64,000 nucleotides of DNA from G963664585 sp963664585. GTDB lineage: Bacteria > Bacillota > Clostridia > Oscillospirales > Ruminococcaceae. The notes beneath the pieces were generated by a model. It had not been told where the DNA came from. It did not search any database and saw only the letters and a program-made list of their open reading frames with translations. Of the stretch, positions 41,117-49,084 are shown one piece after another. Location: assembly GCA_963664585.2 (NCBI GenBank), contig CAXXEO010000014.1:310001-374000 (forward strand), read 5' to 3'. Position numbers and translations under genes: made by a program. Each line of letters begins with the position of its first letter. Positions within the stretch are counted from its first letter, which is position 1.

Positions 41117-41952
41117 CGGAGCTAAGGCAGAAACACAAACTCGATGTACTCCTCGACGTAGCGGAGCTATCGCGCGCCACGTATTACTATCATCTTAAGA
41201 AACAAACAAACCAAGATAAATATAGTGAAATCAAAGTACAGATTAAATTGATTTATGCGGAAAACAAGGGCCGGTACGGCTATCGGAGAATTACGTTGGC
41301 ACTGAGGAATCGGGGTTATGTTGTAAATCATAAAACTGTTCAGAAGCTGATGAAGGAACTAGGTATCATTTGCTGCGTCAGAATGAAGAAATATCGCTCC
41401 TATAAAGGCGAAATCGGCAATGTCGCGCCGAATCTTCTAGATCGTGACTTTAAGGCGGAAAAACCGAATCTGAAATGGGTTACCGATGTTACAGAGTTCA
41501 ATTTGTTTGGTCAGAAGCTTTATCTGTCACCAATTCTGGATTTGTGTAGCAGTGATATCGTCAGCTATACGATTTCGGACAGGCCTGTTTTGTCCATGGT
41601 GACTTCCATGTTGGAAAAGGCGTTTGCGACAATTCCGGATGGAACAGGCCTCATCCTCCACTCGGATCAGGGTTGGCAATACCAACATAAAACATTTCAA
41701 CGGGTACTCAAAAAGAAGGGTATTCGCCAGAGCATGAGCCGTAAGGGCAACTGCTTGGATAACGCTATGATAGAAAATTTCTTTGGTCTGCTCAAGAGTG
41801 AGCTCCTCTACCTGCAAAACTTTGAATCTATAGAGCATTTCATCAACGAACTCATTGAATATCTTGATTACTACAATAATCACCGTATCAAGGCAAAACT
41901 GAAAGGCTTGCCGCCCGTTTTACACAGACAGCAAGCCCTCTCGGCCGCTTAA
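41059..41952 (+). CDS. IS3 family transposase OrfB, made by -1 frameshift
   Basis: The frame is open from 41050 and lacks a good start until ATG 41248, in the middle of the domain. It is therefore probably expressed as an OrfAB fusion through the A7 at 41056-41062. HTH_21: AENKGRYGYRRITLALRNRGY. DDE core: WVTDVTEFN, LHSDQGWQY, SRKGNCLDNAMIENFFGLLK. Intact, so possibly active. Confidence 0.9.
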   Translation, partial: KIECLSIREGTAREKSQVVTELRQKHKLDVLLDVAELSRATYYYHLKKQTNQDKYSEIKVQIKLIYAENKGRYGYRRITLALRNRGYVVNHKTVQKLMKELGIICCVRMKKYRSYKGEIGNVAPNLLDRDFKAEKPNLKWVTDVTEFNLFGQKLYLSPILDLCSSDIVSYTISDRPVLSMVTSMLEKAFATIPDGTGLILHSDQGWQYQHKTFQRVLKKKGIRQSMSRKGNCLDNAMIENFFGLLKSELLYLQNFESIEHFINELIEYLDYYNNHRIKAKLKGLPPVLHRQQALSAA

Positions 41953-42078
41953 ACTAAATATTTGTCTAACTTTTTGGGGTCATATCATTAGCCGGCGGCT
42001 TTTCTTATGCGGGTATAACCCGCTGTTACTGGCTGCCATTGCAATGGCATATTACGGTCTGACATTTGCAAAAGCTTA

Positions 42079-42537
42079 TTACTTGCTACCCTTGAAAGGG
42101 TCTTCGTATTCCCTGAATGTCAACTGATCCTGCAGCTTATCTTCTTTTAATTGGTTTTGGATATATTCAGCGATCTTTTTGGTGTTTTTCCCCACTGTGT
42201 CCACATAGTATCCACGACACCAAAAAGATCGGTTGCCATGTTTATACTTTAAATTCGCATGTCGTTCATGTATGATCAGACTGCTTTTGCCTTTGAGAAA
42301 TCCCATAAAGCTTGAAACGCTCATCTTCGGCGGGATTTCCACCAGCATGTGAATGTGATCCGTACAAACTTCTGCTTCAATAATGTTAATACCTTTCCAG
42401 GAACACAATTCTCTTAGAATTTTGCCGATTTCTTCTCGCTTTTCACCATAAAATATTTCCCTGCGGTATTTTGGCGCGAACACGACGTGATATTTACAAT
42501 TCCACGTTGTATGTGCTAGACTTTTATTGTCATTCAT
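42079..42537 (-). CDS. tnpA: IS200/IS605 family transposase TnpA
   Basis: A 152-residue Y1 HUH single-strand transposase. HUH motif: TDHIHMLVEIPP. Catalytic tyrosine region: FWCRGYYVDTVGKNTKKIAEYI. The N-terminus TTWNCKYHVVFAPKYRR is diagnostic. Intact. Its ribosome site AAGGAGG lies inside a long hairpin, a known way IS200 elements keep transposase levels low. No tnpB is present. Confidence 0.95.
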   Translation of the reverse strand: MNDNKSLAHTTWNCKYHVVFAPKYRREIFYGEKREEIGKILRELCSWKGINIIEAEVCTDHIHMLVEIPPKMSVSSFMGFLKGKSSLIIHERHANLKYKHGNRSFWCRGYYVDTVGKNTKKIAEYIQNQLKEDKLQDQLTFREYEDPFKGSK

Positions 42538-42547
42538 TTCGAATGTC

Positions 42548-42606
42548 CTCCTTTTGATGTACTCTTGCAGTTGCCAGACCGCAAGTTTATTCTACATCAA
42601 AAGGAG
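42548..42606 (-). promoter_or_regulatory. SD-occluding hairpin in the tnpA leader
   Basis: A 14-bp perfect stem, CTCCTTTTGATGTA (42548-42561) with TACATCAAAAGGAG (42593-42606). The complement of CTCC is the tnpA Shine-Dalgarno sequence. Confidence 0.8.
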
Positions 42607-42680
42607 TTTTTTGGTCCGCTTCATCGCTAAAGCTTTTTTTGCTCCACCGACATAGTCGGTGGTTGTTTTCACAAAACAAA

Positions 42681-42706
42681 AGACCGCCGATTAAAATCGA
42701 CGGTCT
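42681..42706 (-). terminator. Terminator after tRNA-Pro(GGG)
   Basis: On the minus strand, AGACCGtCGAT-TTTA-ATCGgCGGTCT followed by TTTGTTTTG. Confidence 0.8.
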
Positions 42707-42710
42707 TGCT

Positions 42711-42787
42711 TGGTCTGAGTGGCGGGATTTGAACCCACGGCCTCTACCACCCCAAGGTAGCGCGCTACCAATCTGCGCTACACCCAG
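42711..42787 (-). tRNA. tRNA-Pro (anticodon GGG)
   Basis: 77 nt on the minus strand. Acceptor CTGGGTG / CACTCAG, anticodon stem CTACC/GGTAG with loop TTGGGGT (anticodon GGG), T-arm GGGTTCAAATCCC, encoded CCA. Its 3' end is repeated at 39138-39153. Confidence 0.95.
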
Positions 42788-43107
42788 AAAACAGCATTGT
42801 TATAATACCATACCTGCCAGGTTAAATCAAGTAGCAAGTTAAAAAAGTACTGATTATTAAAAATGCTAAACACGCAAGCTGATACAATGTTCTAGTTAAA
42901 TGGCCAAATTGGGCCATTTTTTCTTTTCTTATTGTGGATTATAGGAAATAATATTAAAAAATAATGTAAACGATCATGTTTGATAACTTCTAAAATGTGA
43001 AGTATTCACGAGATATCATTAGTATATCAAAGTAAACATGCAGTATTTTTGAAATTAGCAAAAATTTTCTGAAATTTAGCAGTAATTTCAAGAAAATCAG
43101 AAAAATA
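42788..43107. other. AT-rich spacer before the pot promoter
   Basis: No gene seen. A short GGCCAAATTGGGCC palindrome occurs near 42901-42915; otherwise featureless and very AT-rich. Confidence 0.5.
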
Positions 43108-43135
43108 TTGACATTATTTTTAATTGTGATATATT
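43108..43135 (+). promoter_or_regulatory. Probable potABCD promoter
   Basis: TTGACA (43108-43113), 16 bp, TATATT (43130-43135). It would start a leader of about 160 nt before potA. Confidence 0.65.
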
Positions 43136-43167
43136 TTTTATTGTACGTTGCATCGGGTAACTGATTT

Positions 43168-43302
43168 CGCACAGTGTCGTATATGCCGACTAACATCGGG
43201 CAGCGCCCGATAGGGAAAACCTTTTGCGGGTAGCGGTATGAAAAGGACTGTGGGTCTGGGAGAAAGTCTCCCTAAGACTTTAAGCCGCAAAGGGGATGCG
43301 AA
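43168..43302 (+). promoter_or_regulatory. Structured potA leader, candidate riboswitch
   Basis: CACAG (43170-43174) and CTGTG (43248-43252) close a domain holding three hairpins: GTCG/CGAC (43176-43190), ATCGGGC/GCCCGAT (43195-43211) and CCTTTT/AAAAGG (43220-43246, 15-nt loop). A separate hairpin GTCT-GGGAGA/TCTCCC-AGAC follows (43254-43278). CCTTTTGCGG (43220-43229) can instead pair with CCGCAAAGG (43285-43293), which contains the potA Shine-Dalgarno AAAGGGG, so two exclusive folds could switch translation. I could not assign a class. Confidence 0.6.
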
Positions 43303-44355
43303 ATGGATAACAATAATTTAATCATACTGAAAAATATCTCGGTGGATTTTGATGGCGAAAGGGTACTGAACCGTATCAATCTTGAGATCCACGATAAAGA
43401 ATTTATTACTTTGCTGGGTCCATCCGGCTGTGGTAAGACCACCACGCTGAGGATCATCGGCGGGTTTGTCGATGCCACCGAGGGTGATATTTTTTTTGAT
43501 GGCGCAAAAATCAACAACATGCCTCCCTATAAAAGGCAGATTAATACCGTGTTTCAAAAATATGCGCTTTTTCCGCACCTGAACGTATTTGAAAATATTG
43601 AATTCGGCCTAAAAGTCAAGAAGGTGCCCGAGCCTGAGCGGCGCGTAAAGGTCAAAGAGATGCTCGAGCTTGTGAACCTGAAAGGTTTTGAGCGCAGGGA
43701 TGTCAACCAGCTTTCCGGTGGCCAGCAGCAGCGTGTGGCCATCGCCCGTGCGCTAATCAATCACCCACGCGTCCTTCTACTGGACGAGCCTCTGGGTGCT
43801 TTGGATCTGAAACTGCGCAAGGAGATGCAGACCGAGCTAAAGCGCATACAGATTAGCACTGGCATCACTTTCGTCTATGTCACACACGATCAGGAAGAGG
43901 CACTGACGATGTCAGACCGCGTTGTGGTGATGAAGGATGGGGTTATCCTTCAGATCGGTACCCCTCAGGATATCTATAACGAGCCGGCAAACGCTTTCGT
44001 CGCTGATTTTATTGGAGAAAGCAATATCATTCCCGGTGTCATGCGTCGGGATTTTATGGTCGAGTTCGCTAATAATGAGTTCCCTTGCGTTGACAAGGGA
44101 TTTTCGCCTGATCAGCTCGTTGACGTCGTGGTTCGCCCCGAGGACATGCGTATCGTACCGGCCGCAGATGGGATGATTACCGGCGTAGTCGAATCGCTTA
44201 TCTTTAAGGGCGTCTATTTTGAGATGCTGATTGAAAGTGCCGGTTATCACTGGATGGTGCATTCCACCCGGGCCGAGGAATTGGGCTCCTTTGTGGGCAT
44301 GAGTATCGCACCGGGAGACATACATATTATGCACAGGATGGAGGAGCCATCATGA
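43303..44355 (+). CDS. potA: Polyamine-type ABC transporter ATPase
   Basis: 350 residues. ABC ATPase: Walker A GPSGCGKTT, Q-loop TVFQKYALFPH, signature LSGGQQQRVAIARAL, Walker B VLLLDEPLGALD, H-loop YVTHDQEEA. A C-terminal TOBE domain follows (about 270-345). It energises import with PotB and PotC; PotA-type proteins serve spermidine/putrescine or related cations. GGGG lies 7 bases before the ATG at the end of the structured leader. Its stop overlaps potB (ATGA). Confidence 0.95.
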   Translation: MDNNNLIILKNISVDFDGERVLNRINLEIHDKEFITLLGPSGCGKTTTLRIIGGFVDATEGDIFFDGAKINNMPPYKRQINTVFQKYALFPHLNVFENIEFGLKVKKVPEPERRVKVKEMLELVNLKGFERRDVNQLSGGQQQRVAIARALINHPRVLLLDEPLGALDLKLRKEMQTELKRIQISTGITFVYVTHDQEEALTMSDRVVVMKDGVILQIGTPQDIYNEPANAFVADFIGESNIIPGVMRRDFMVEFANNEFPCVDKGFSPDQLVDVVVRPEDMRIVPAADGMITGVVESLIFKGVYFEMLIESAGYHWMVHSTRAEELGSFVGMSIAPGDIHIMHRMEEPS

Positions 44356-45164
44356 AAACGAGGCTCCCGTCCTTGCCCTACATGATCTGGATGATTATTT
44401 TTACCGTTGTACCTTTGGGGCTTGTGACCTATTTTGCGCTGACGACGGCTACGGGTGAGTTTACCATCGGCAATATATCCGCGGTCATCAACTATACGAC
44501 GGTGATCTTCCGCTCGATCTGGCTTGCAGCCATAGCAACAGCAATCTGCCTTGTGATGGCTTATCCTCTCGCGTATATCATGTCGAGGGCAAAAGAGAAT
44601 AAACAGCGCACCCAGATGATGCTGGTCATGCTTCCTATGTGGATGAACTTTTTACTGCGGACCTATGCCTGGATGACCCTTCTCGAGCGCACAGGTATTA
44701 TCAACAAGCTATTTGCGATGATCGGACTTGGTCCCTTTGAGATGATCAACACGCAGGGGGCTGTTGTACTTGGGATGGTCTATAACTATGTGCCTTTTAT
44801 GATCCTTCCGTTGTATTCAATCATGACGAAGATCGATGATCGTCTGATTGAGGCCGCACAGGATCTTGGTGCCGACAGAATCGGCGTATTTCAAAAGGTT
44901 GTCTATCCTTTAAGTATACCGGGCATTACTACCGGGGTGACCATGGTCTTTGTACCGGCCGTGAGCACCTTTATCATATCCAGAATGCTGGGTGGCGGCT
45001 CGAATTTGATGATCGGCGACCTGATTGAGCTTCAATTCTTGGGGACGGCCTATAACCCCAACCTCGGCGCTGCCATCTCGCTTGTGCTGATGGTGCTGAT
45101 TCTTCTCTGCATGAGTGCACTCAACCAGTTTGACGACGCGGACAAGGAGGATATGATCATATGA
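44352..45164 (+). CDS. potB: Polyamine-type ABC permease B
   Basis: 270 residues with six hydrophobic segments and the binding-protein-dependent transport (EAA) loop EAAQDLGADRIGVFQKVVYPLSIPGI (about 178-203). First permease of the heterodimer. Overlaps potA and potC by four bases each, so the three are translationally coupled. Confidence 0.95.
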   Translation: MKTRLPSLPYMIWMIIFTVVPLGLVTYFALTTATGEFTIGNISAVINYTTVIFRSIWLAAIATAICLVMAYPLAYIMSRAKENKQRTQMMLVMLPMWMNFLLRTYAWMTLLERTGIINKLFAMIGLGPFEMINTQGAVVLGMVYNYVPFMILPLYSIMTKIDDRLIEAAQDLGADRIGVFQKVVYPLSIPGITTGVTMVFVPAVSTFIISRMLGGGSNLMIGDLIELQFLGTAYNPNLGAAISLVLMVLILLCMSALNQFDDADKEDMII

Positions 45165-45976
45165 AATGTCTCTCCAAACTCTACGCCGGGGCCGTTATGG
45201 CCTTTTTGTACACGCCGATTTTGGTACTCATTATCTTTTCTTTCAACGCGTCAAAATCCCGTGCCCTCTGGACAGGATTTACGTTGGAGTGGTATCAAAA
45301 GCTTTTTACGAATGAGATTATTTTGAATTCGATGTTTAACACCATCGTCATTGCAGTCATCTCTTCGGTCATCGCCACGATTATCGGCACGATGGCAGCC
45401 ATCGGCATCAACAGTTTTAGCAGATGGATGAAGACGCTAGTGATCAATATCACCTATATGCCCATCATCAATCCTGAGATTGTTACAGGTGTCTCTCTGA
45501 TGCTTCTGTTTGTTTTTATCAACGCGAAGCTCGTGAGCCCTATTGAGTTCGGCTTTGTCACTCTGATTATCGCACATATCACCTTCAGTATCCCCTATGT
45601 GATTCTCAACGTAATGCCAAAGCTTAGGCAGATGGATAAAAATATCTATGATGCTGCGTTGGATTTAGGCTGTTCGCCGGTACTAGCCTTTTTTAAGGTG
45701 GTCATTCCCGAGATTATGCCCGGTATTCTGACCGGTTTTTTGATGGCCTTTACCTTTTCACTGGATGATTTCATAATCAGCTATTTTGTCAGCGGTCCGA
45801 CCTTTCAGACGCTGCCGATTACGATTTATTCAATGACAAGGCGCAAGGTTTCTCCGGAGATAAATGCCCTTTCCACTATTATATTTATGGTTGTATGTAC
45901 GGCGCTTTTGCTGTCAAACTATGTGAACCTGCAAAAAGAAAAGAAACTGAAAAAGATGACACAGGAGGGTATTTGA
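45161..45976 (+). CDS. potC: Polyamine-type ABC permease C
   Basis: 271 residues, six membrane segments, EAA-like loop DAALDLGCSPVLAFFKVVIPEIMPGI (about 166-191). FSLDDFIISYFVSGP after it is characteristic of PotC. Second permease subunit. An AGGAGGG before its stop serves potD. Confidence 0.95.
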   Translation: MKCLSKLYAGAVMAFLYTPILVLIIFSFNASKSRALWTGFTLEWYQKLFTNEIILNSMFNTIVIAVISSVIATIIGTMAAIGINSFSRWMKTLVINITYMPIINPEIVTGVSLMLLFVFINAKLVSPIEFGFVTLIIAHITFSIPYVILNVMPKLRQMDKNIYDAALDLGCSPVLAFFKVVIPEIMPGILTGFLMAFTFSLDDFIISYFVSGPTFQTLPITIYSMTRRKVSPEINALSTIIFMVVCTALLLSNYVNLQKEKKLKKMTQEGI

Positions 45977-45977
45977 A

Positions 45978-47183
45978 TTGAAAAAAGTGATTTGTATGGT
46001 TGTGGCCATTACGTTGCTAACGTTGTTTTCATTACCGGCTGCCGCGCTAGAAGATATGGATACAGACTATTACACACGTTTTAAGGGCCAGAATATGTCA
46101 ATTAATGTTTACAACTGGGGGCAGTATATCTCTGATCAGGAGGGTGACCTCGATATAAACAAGGAGTTCGAGGACCTGACTGGGATCAAAGTCAACTATA
46201 CGACCTTTGCCAGCAATGAAGAGATGTATGCAAAGCTTCGAAGCGGCGGCGCCAGTTATGATGTGGTCATCCCGTCCGACTATATGATCACCCGCATGAT
46301 CTCCGAGAAAATGCTCACCAAGCCGGACTTTTCGAATATCCCAAACTATCAGTACATTTCAGAAGAATTCAAGGGCGACGACTATAATGGCGCAGCGTAT
46401 TCGGTGCCTTATACCTGGGGTACGGTTGTGATCATCTACAATAAAAAGCTTGTCGATCCCGCTGATGACGTGGAAACCTGGGGCATACTCTGGAACAAAA
46501 AATACAAGGGAAATATCCTGATGTTCAATAACCCAAGAGACGCCTTCGGCATCGCTCTCAAAATGAGCGGTTACACTCTCAATCCTGAGAACAAAAAACA
46601 GATTGAGGACGCTGCCAAGCTTCTCAAAGAGCAAAAAAGCCTTGTTCAGGCATATGTCATGGATGAGATCTTTGACAAGATGAGTGCTGGCGAGGCAGCC
46701 ATAGCGCCTTATTATGCGGGTGATGCGATTACCATGATGGCGGATAACCCCAATCTTGCCGCTGCATATCCTCGGGAGGGCACAAACCGCTTTGTCGACG
46801 CCATGTGCATCCCGACCGGCGCAAAAAATAAAGAAGCCGCCGAGATGTATATCAATTTTATGTGCGAACCCGAAGTGGCGGCCGCTAACGCCGATTATAT
46901 TGGTTACTCTACGCCGAACAGTGCCGCTCTGGAGCTTCTTGATGAAGACGTCCGAAACAGCATCAGCTATCCTTCTAAGGAGATACTGGCCAAAAGTGAG
47001 GCCTTTGTCATGCTGCCTAATGATCTCAGCCTTGCCATGGACGAAGCTTGGAAAGGGCTTCTCACCGATGACAAGGGCTTTGAATTCCTATTGATGCCAG
47101 CTATCGTGGGGATAGCGGTGCTTGCCATCGCTTTCATCATAATACGCCGCATCAATAAGCAGAAAAAGGAAAGCCGCTATTAA
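45978..47183 (+). CDS. potD: Polyamine-type binding protein with C-terminal membrane anchor
   Basis: 401 residues. N-terminal signal peptide (KKVICMVVAITLLTLFSLPAAA) without a lipobox, then a PotD-like solute-binding domain: NVYNWGQYISDQEG, YDVVIPSDYMITRMI, PYTWGTVVIIYNKK, APYYAGDAITMM. The C-terminus ends in a hydrophobic helix (PAIVGIAVLAIAFIIIRR) and a basic tail, so the protein is apparently anchored by its C-terminus rather than by lipid. Start TTG after AGGAGGG. NWGQYI and the aromatic residues fit polyamine binding; the exact ligand is unproven. Confidence 0.93.
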   Translation: MKKVICMVVAITLLTLFSLPAAALEDMDTDYYTRFKGQNMSINVYNWGQYISDQEGDLDINKEFEDLTGIKVNYTTFASNEEMYAKLRSGGASYDVVIPSDYMITRMISEKMLTKPDFSNIPNYQYISEEFKGDDYNGAAYSVPYTWGTVVIIYNKKLVDPADDVETWGILWNKKYKGNILMFNNPRDAFGIALKMSGYTLNPENKKQIEDAAKLLKEQKSLVQAYVMDEIFDKMSAGEAAIAPYYAGDAITMMADNPNLAAAYPREGTNRFVDAMCIPTGAKNKEAAEMYINFMCEPEVAAANADYIGYSTPNSAALELLDEDVRNSISYPSKEILAKSEAFVMLPNDLSLAMDEAWKGLLTDDKGFEFLLMPAIVGIAVLAIAFIIIRRINKQKKESRY

Positions 47184-47213
47184 GAGGTCGTATCTAAATC
47201 AAGCAAAAAACAC

Positions 47214-47260
47214 AAGACAAAGATACACCTTAATTATTTTGGGTGTATTTTTGTCTTATT
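47214..47260 (+). terminator. Terminator after potD
   Basis: AAGACAAAgATACACC (47214-47229) with GGTGTATTTTTGTCTT (47242-47257), T-rich. Confidence 0.8.
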
Positions 47261-47322
47261 CAGATTAAAAGGAGGAATTTGAATCTCAATCGGTGAATGT
47301 CTTATATGATTGGAGGTATACC

Positions 47323-48105
47323 ATGAAAAACATACTGGTTATACCAATGATGGTGGTGTCCATATTGATACTTTGTAGCTGTGGTAAAAGAGTTGAGTCG
47401 ACATCAAAACAGGAATCGTCAAAACAGTCAGAGAACGTTTCAGAATCCAAGAGCCTTTTGGCTGATAGTGTGGAATCCGCGCCAAGATCAGAACCTGCAC
47501 AGGTAAAAAGGATGATCGAGCAACCAGACCCCACTTTACCTGAAAATATGACTGTAAATTTTTATACTTGGCATAATGACGAATATCTTATTTTCGGAAA
47601 TTCGAAGGATTACATTAACTTTTCTGGTAAGCTGCCTAATGTGGAGCAGACGCAAAAAGTAAACTTTAGCGTAAAACTGCCTTTATGTATTACAGCAACC
47701 ACTACGGATATGACGATAGAACTCGGTTATGACGGCAAGTTTAAGAATGGTGTAATGCCTATCGGTGTTATCAGCGGCTATTTTGTCACAAAGCCCGGCG
47801 AAACAATAACCCAAAACGCTAGTTGGCCGATAAAAGACTTCTCACAAAACCCATTTTCAGGTGAAAAATATAATGTGCGTGAATCGGACGAAAATTCAGT
47901 AGGTGCATTTGTACAATGCGATAAATATGTTCGCTGTGTCACGCAGTACATTGGGCCTAAGGACAATAACAATAACACACTCAATTATGTATGCTGGATT
48001 GCAGATGACAAACTTGTTCATGTCAGATTTGACATAGCCGCCGAAGCCACAAGCGAGGATTTAAAGCTTTATGATGCGATAATTAAGTCGATTGCGGTAA
48101 CCTAA
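47323..48105 (+). CDS. Putative lipoprotein of unknown function
   Basis: 260 residues. Signal KNILVIPMMVVSILILCSC with a cysteine after LCS (an unusual but possible lipobox), then a Ser/Glu-rich linker (about 25-60) and a soluble domain (about 75-260) with no recognised family. ATG 47323 follows TGGAGG. A perfect 12-bp stem terminator AAAGCAGTCAAA/TTTGACTGCTTT lies at 48197-48232. It stands alone after the pot operon. Confidence 0.8.
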   Translation: MKNILVIPMMVVSILILCSCGKRVESTSKQESSKQSENVSESKSLLADSVESAPRSEPAQVKRMIEQPDPTLPENMTVNFYTWHNDEYLIFGNSKDYINFSGKLPNVEQTQKVNFSVKLPLCITATTTDMTIELGYDGKFKNGVMPIGVISGYFVTKPGETITQNASWPIKDFSQNPFSGEKYNVRESDENSVGAFVQCDKYVRCVTQYIGPKDNNNNTLNYVCWIADDKLVHVRFDIAAEATSEDLKLYDAIIKSIAVT

Positions 48106-48196
48106 ATTTGCTGCAAAAGTAAATTGCTTCTTTCCATCAATAACCATACTTCCGAGACGTTTCATTATACGGTGATAAGTAAATTAATAATTAATA

Positions 48197-48235
48197 AAAG
48201 CAGTCAAACAGATTTCATGATTTGACTGCTTTCAA
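48197..48235 (+). terminator. Terminator after the lipoprotein gene
   Basis: AAAGCAGTCAAA (48197-48208) and TTTGACTGCTTT (48221-48232), 12-nt loop. Confidence 0.75.
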
Positions 48236-48363
48236 TGCATTTTGCACATCTATATTTTCAACAGGCTCTGTTAGTGTATATAAATACAATCATGGGTTTA
48301 GATCATATTTTGGAAGCCATCGATTCTATGAACTTTATCCATGTGAGCTGTCCCCGTGATTTC

Positions 48364-48534
48364 TTAGTTGTTCTCATTTGTCTTATTGGAATTAAGTAAA
48401 ATCATTATGCCCTCGGATGAAGATTCATCCGAAATATAGATTTCTTCTGTTTTTTGTTGTGCCAATTGCAGGATTGAGATTGCCTTTGCCGTATCCCTAA
48501 AAAGAGTCAAATACATTTCTTTATAATCAGGCAT
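48364..48534 (-). CDS. Small conserved-looking protein, 56 residues
   Basis: MPDYKEMYLTLFRDTAKAIS opens the product; the rest is helical (ILQLAQQKTEEIYI) with an acidic Ser-rich and Asn-rich tail. GGAGG lies 8 bases before ATG 48534. Short helical proteins with this start are common next to mobile or regulatory genes in Clostridia, from memory; function unknown. Confidence 0.65.
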   Translation of the reverse strand: MPDYKEMYLTLFRDTAKAISILQLAQQKTEEIYISDESSSEGIMILLNSNKTNENN

Positions 48535-48599
48535 AATAATATCCTCCATAATTCTGCTACTTAATTATTTTAATTATAATTCTACCGATAAAATTATGT

Positions 48600-48677
48600 C
48601 AAACGCGAATGGTAATGGATAAAGAGCTTGTTATGATTGCCAATGCGTTAGGCGTTAAACCGAAAGATCTGCTTTAA
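48600..48677 (+). pseudogene. Remnant of an XRE-type HTH regulator
   Basis: Only the end of an HTH_3 domain survives: TRMVMDKELVMIANALGVKPKDLL then TAA. EL..IA.ALGV...DLL is the typical closing helix of XRE repressors. Nothing upstream continues the domain. Confidence 0.55.
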
Positions 48678-48729
48678 AAATCGTGGTAGAGTTTCTAATT
48701 AGAGTAATTAAAAAAACAATTAGAAATGG

Positions 48730-48906
48730 TTATTTTTCTTCCTCATTGATGTCTTTGAGCGCTACACGAACCACTTCAATCACGAAGGCAGAAAATGTAC
48801 ATTCCGTTTCGGATATTGCGTTTTCCACCTGTGCAATAATATCGTTAGGGAAACGTATTGTTTTATTTGTTGTAGCGGGTACCCGGGGAATCCGAAATCT
48901 GTTCAT
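48730..48906 (-). CDS. Ribbon-helix-helix (Arc/CopG-like) protein
   Basis: 58 residues: NKTIRFPNDIIAQVENAISETECTFSAFVIEVVRVAL is a ribbon-helix-helix DNA-binding fold, and the start is MNRFRIPRVPATT. GAGGTG precedes ATG 48906. Such proteins are plasmid, antitoxin or phage-type regulators; no toxin partner is visible next to it. Confidence 0.75.
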   Translation of the reverse strand: MNRFRIPRVPATTNKTIRFPNDIIAQVENAISETECTFSAFVIEVVRVALKDINEEEK

Positions 48907-49084
48907 AAACACCTCATGCGATGCAATTAATATATTTATTGTAATGCAAAATACGCACATAATATGCATTGCATATGTATTGCAGTATTGAATAGTAAAT
49001 GGCATACTGCCGTTGAGGTGAGTTAGAGAGAAAATGCTATAGTCTGACTTATTTTTATTTAAAAATTTGAATGAGGTGAACTCT

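Larger units (their letters stand above)
40700..41982 (+). mobile_element. IS3 family insertion sequence, copy B
   Basis: 1283 bp with ends TGCACCCCTAAAGTTAGACA and, reading in from the right, TGACCCCAAAAAGTTAGACA. The genes are orfA and orfB joined by a slippery heptamer. No obvious target duplication. The element sits inside the loop of a hairpin whose arms are CCGCCGGCTTAGTGA (40683-40697) and TCATTAGCCGGCGG (41985-41998). It is a different subgroup from copy A. Confidence 0.9.
42009..42662 (-). mobile_element. IS200/IS605 family element (IS200 type)
   Basis: A single tnpA gene with subterminal hairpins that share an ATA loop: GCGGGT-ATA-ACCCGC (42009-42023) and CCACCGAC-ATA-GTCGGTGG (42644-42662). 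Such elements have no inverted terminal repeats or target duplication, so the limits are approximate. A palindrome GCCATTGCAATGGC lies at about 42033-42046. Confidence 0.7.

Noticed and set aside
42639..42842. A plus-strand reading frame over tRNA-Pro(GGG)
   Set aside because: It is antisense to the tRNA and its terminator, with no ribosome site.
43141..43302. Assignment of the potA leader to c-di-GMP-I, cobalamin, ykkC, yybP or TPP classes
   Set aside because: I compared remembered consensus motifs; none of the conserved cores is present in the right order.
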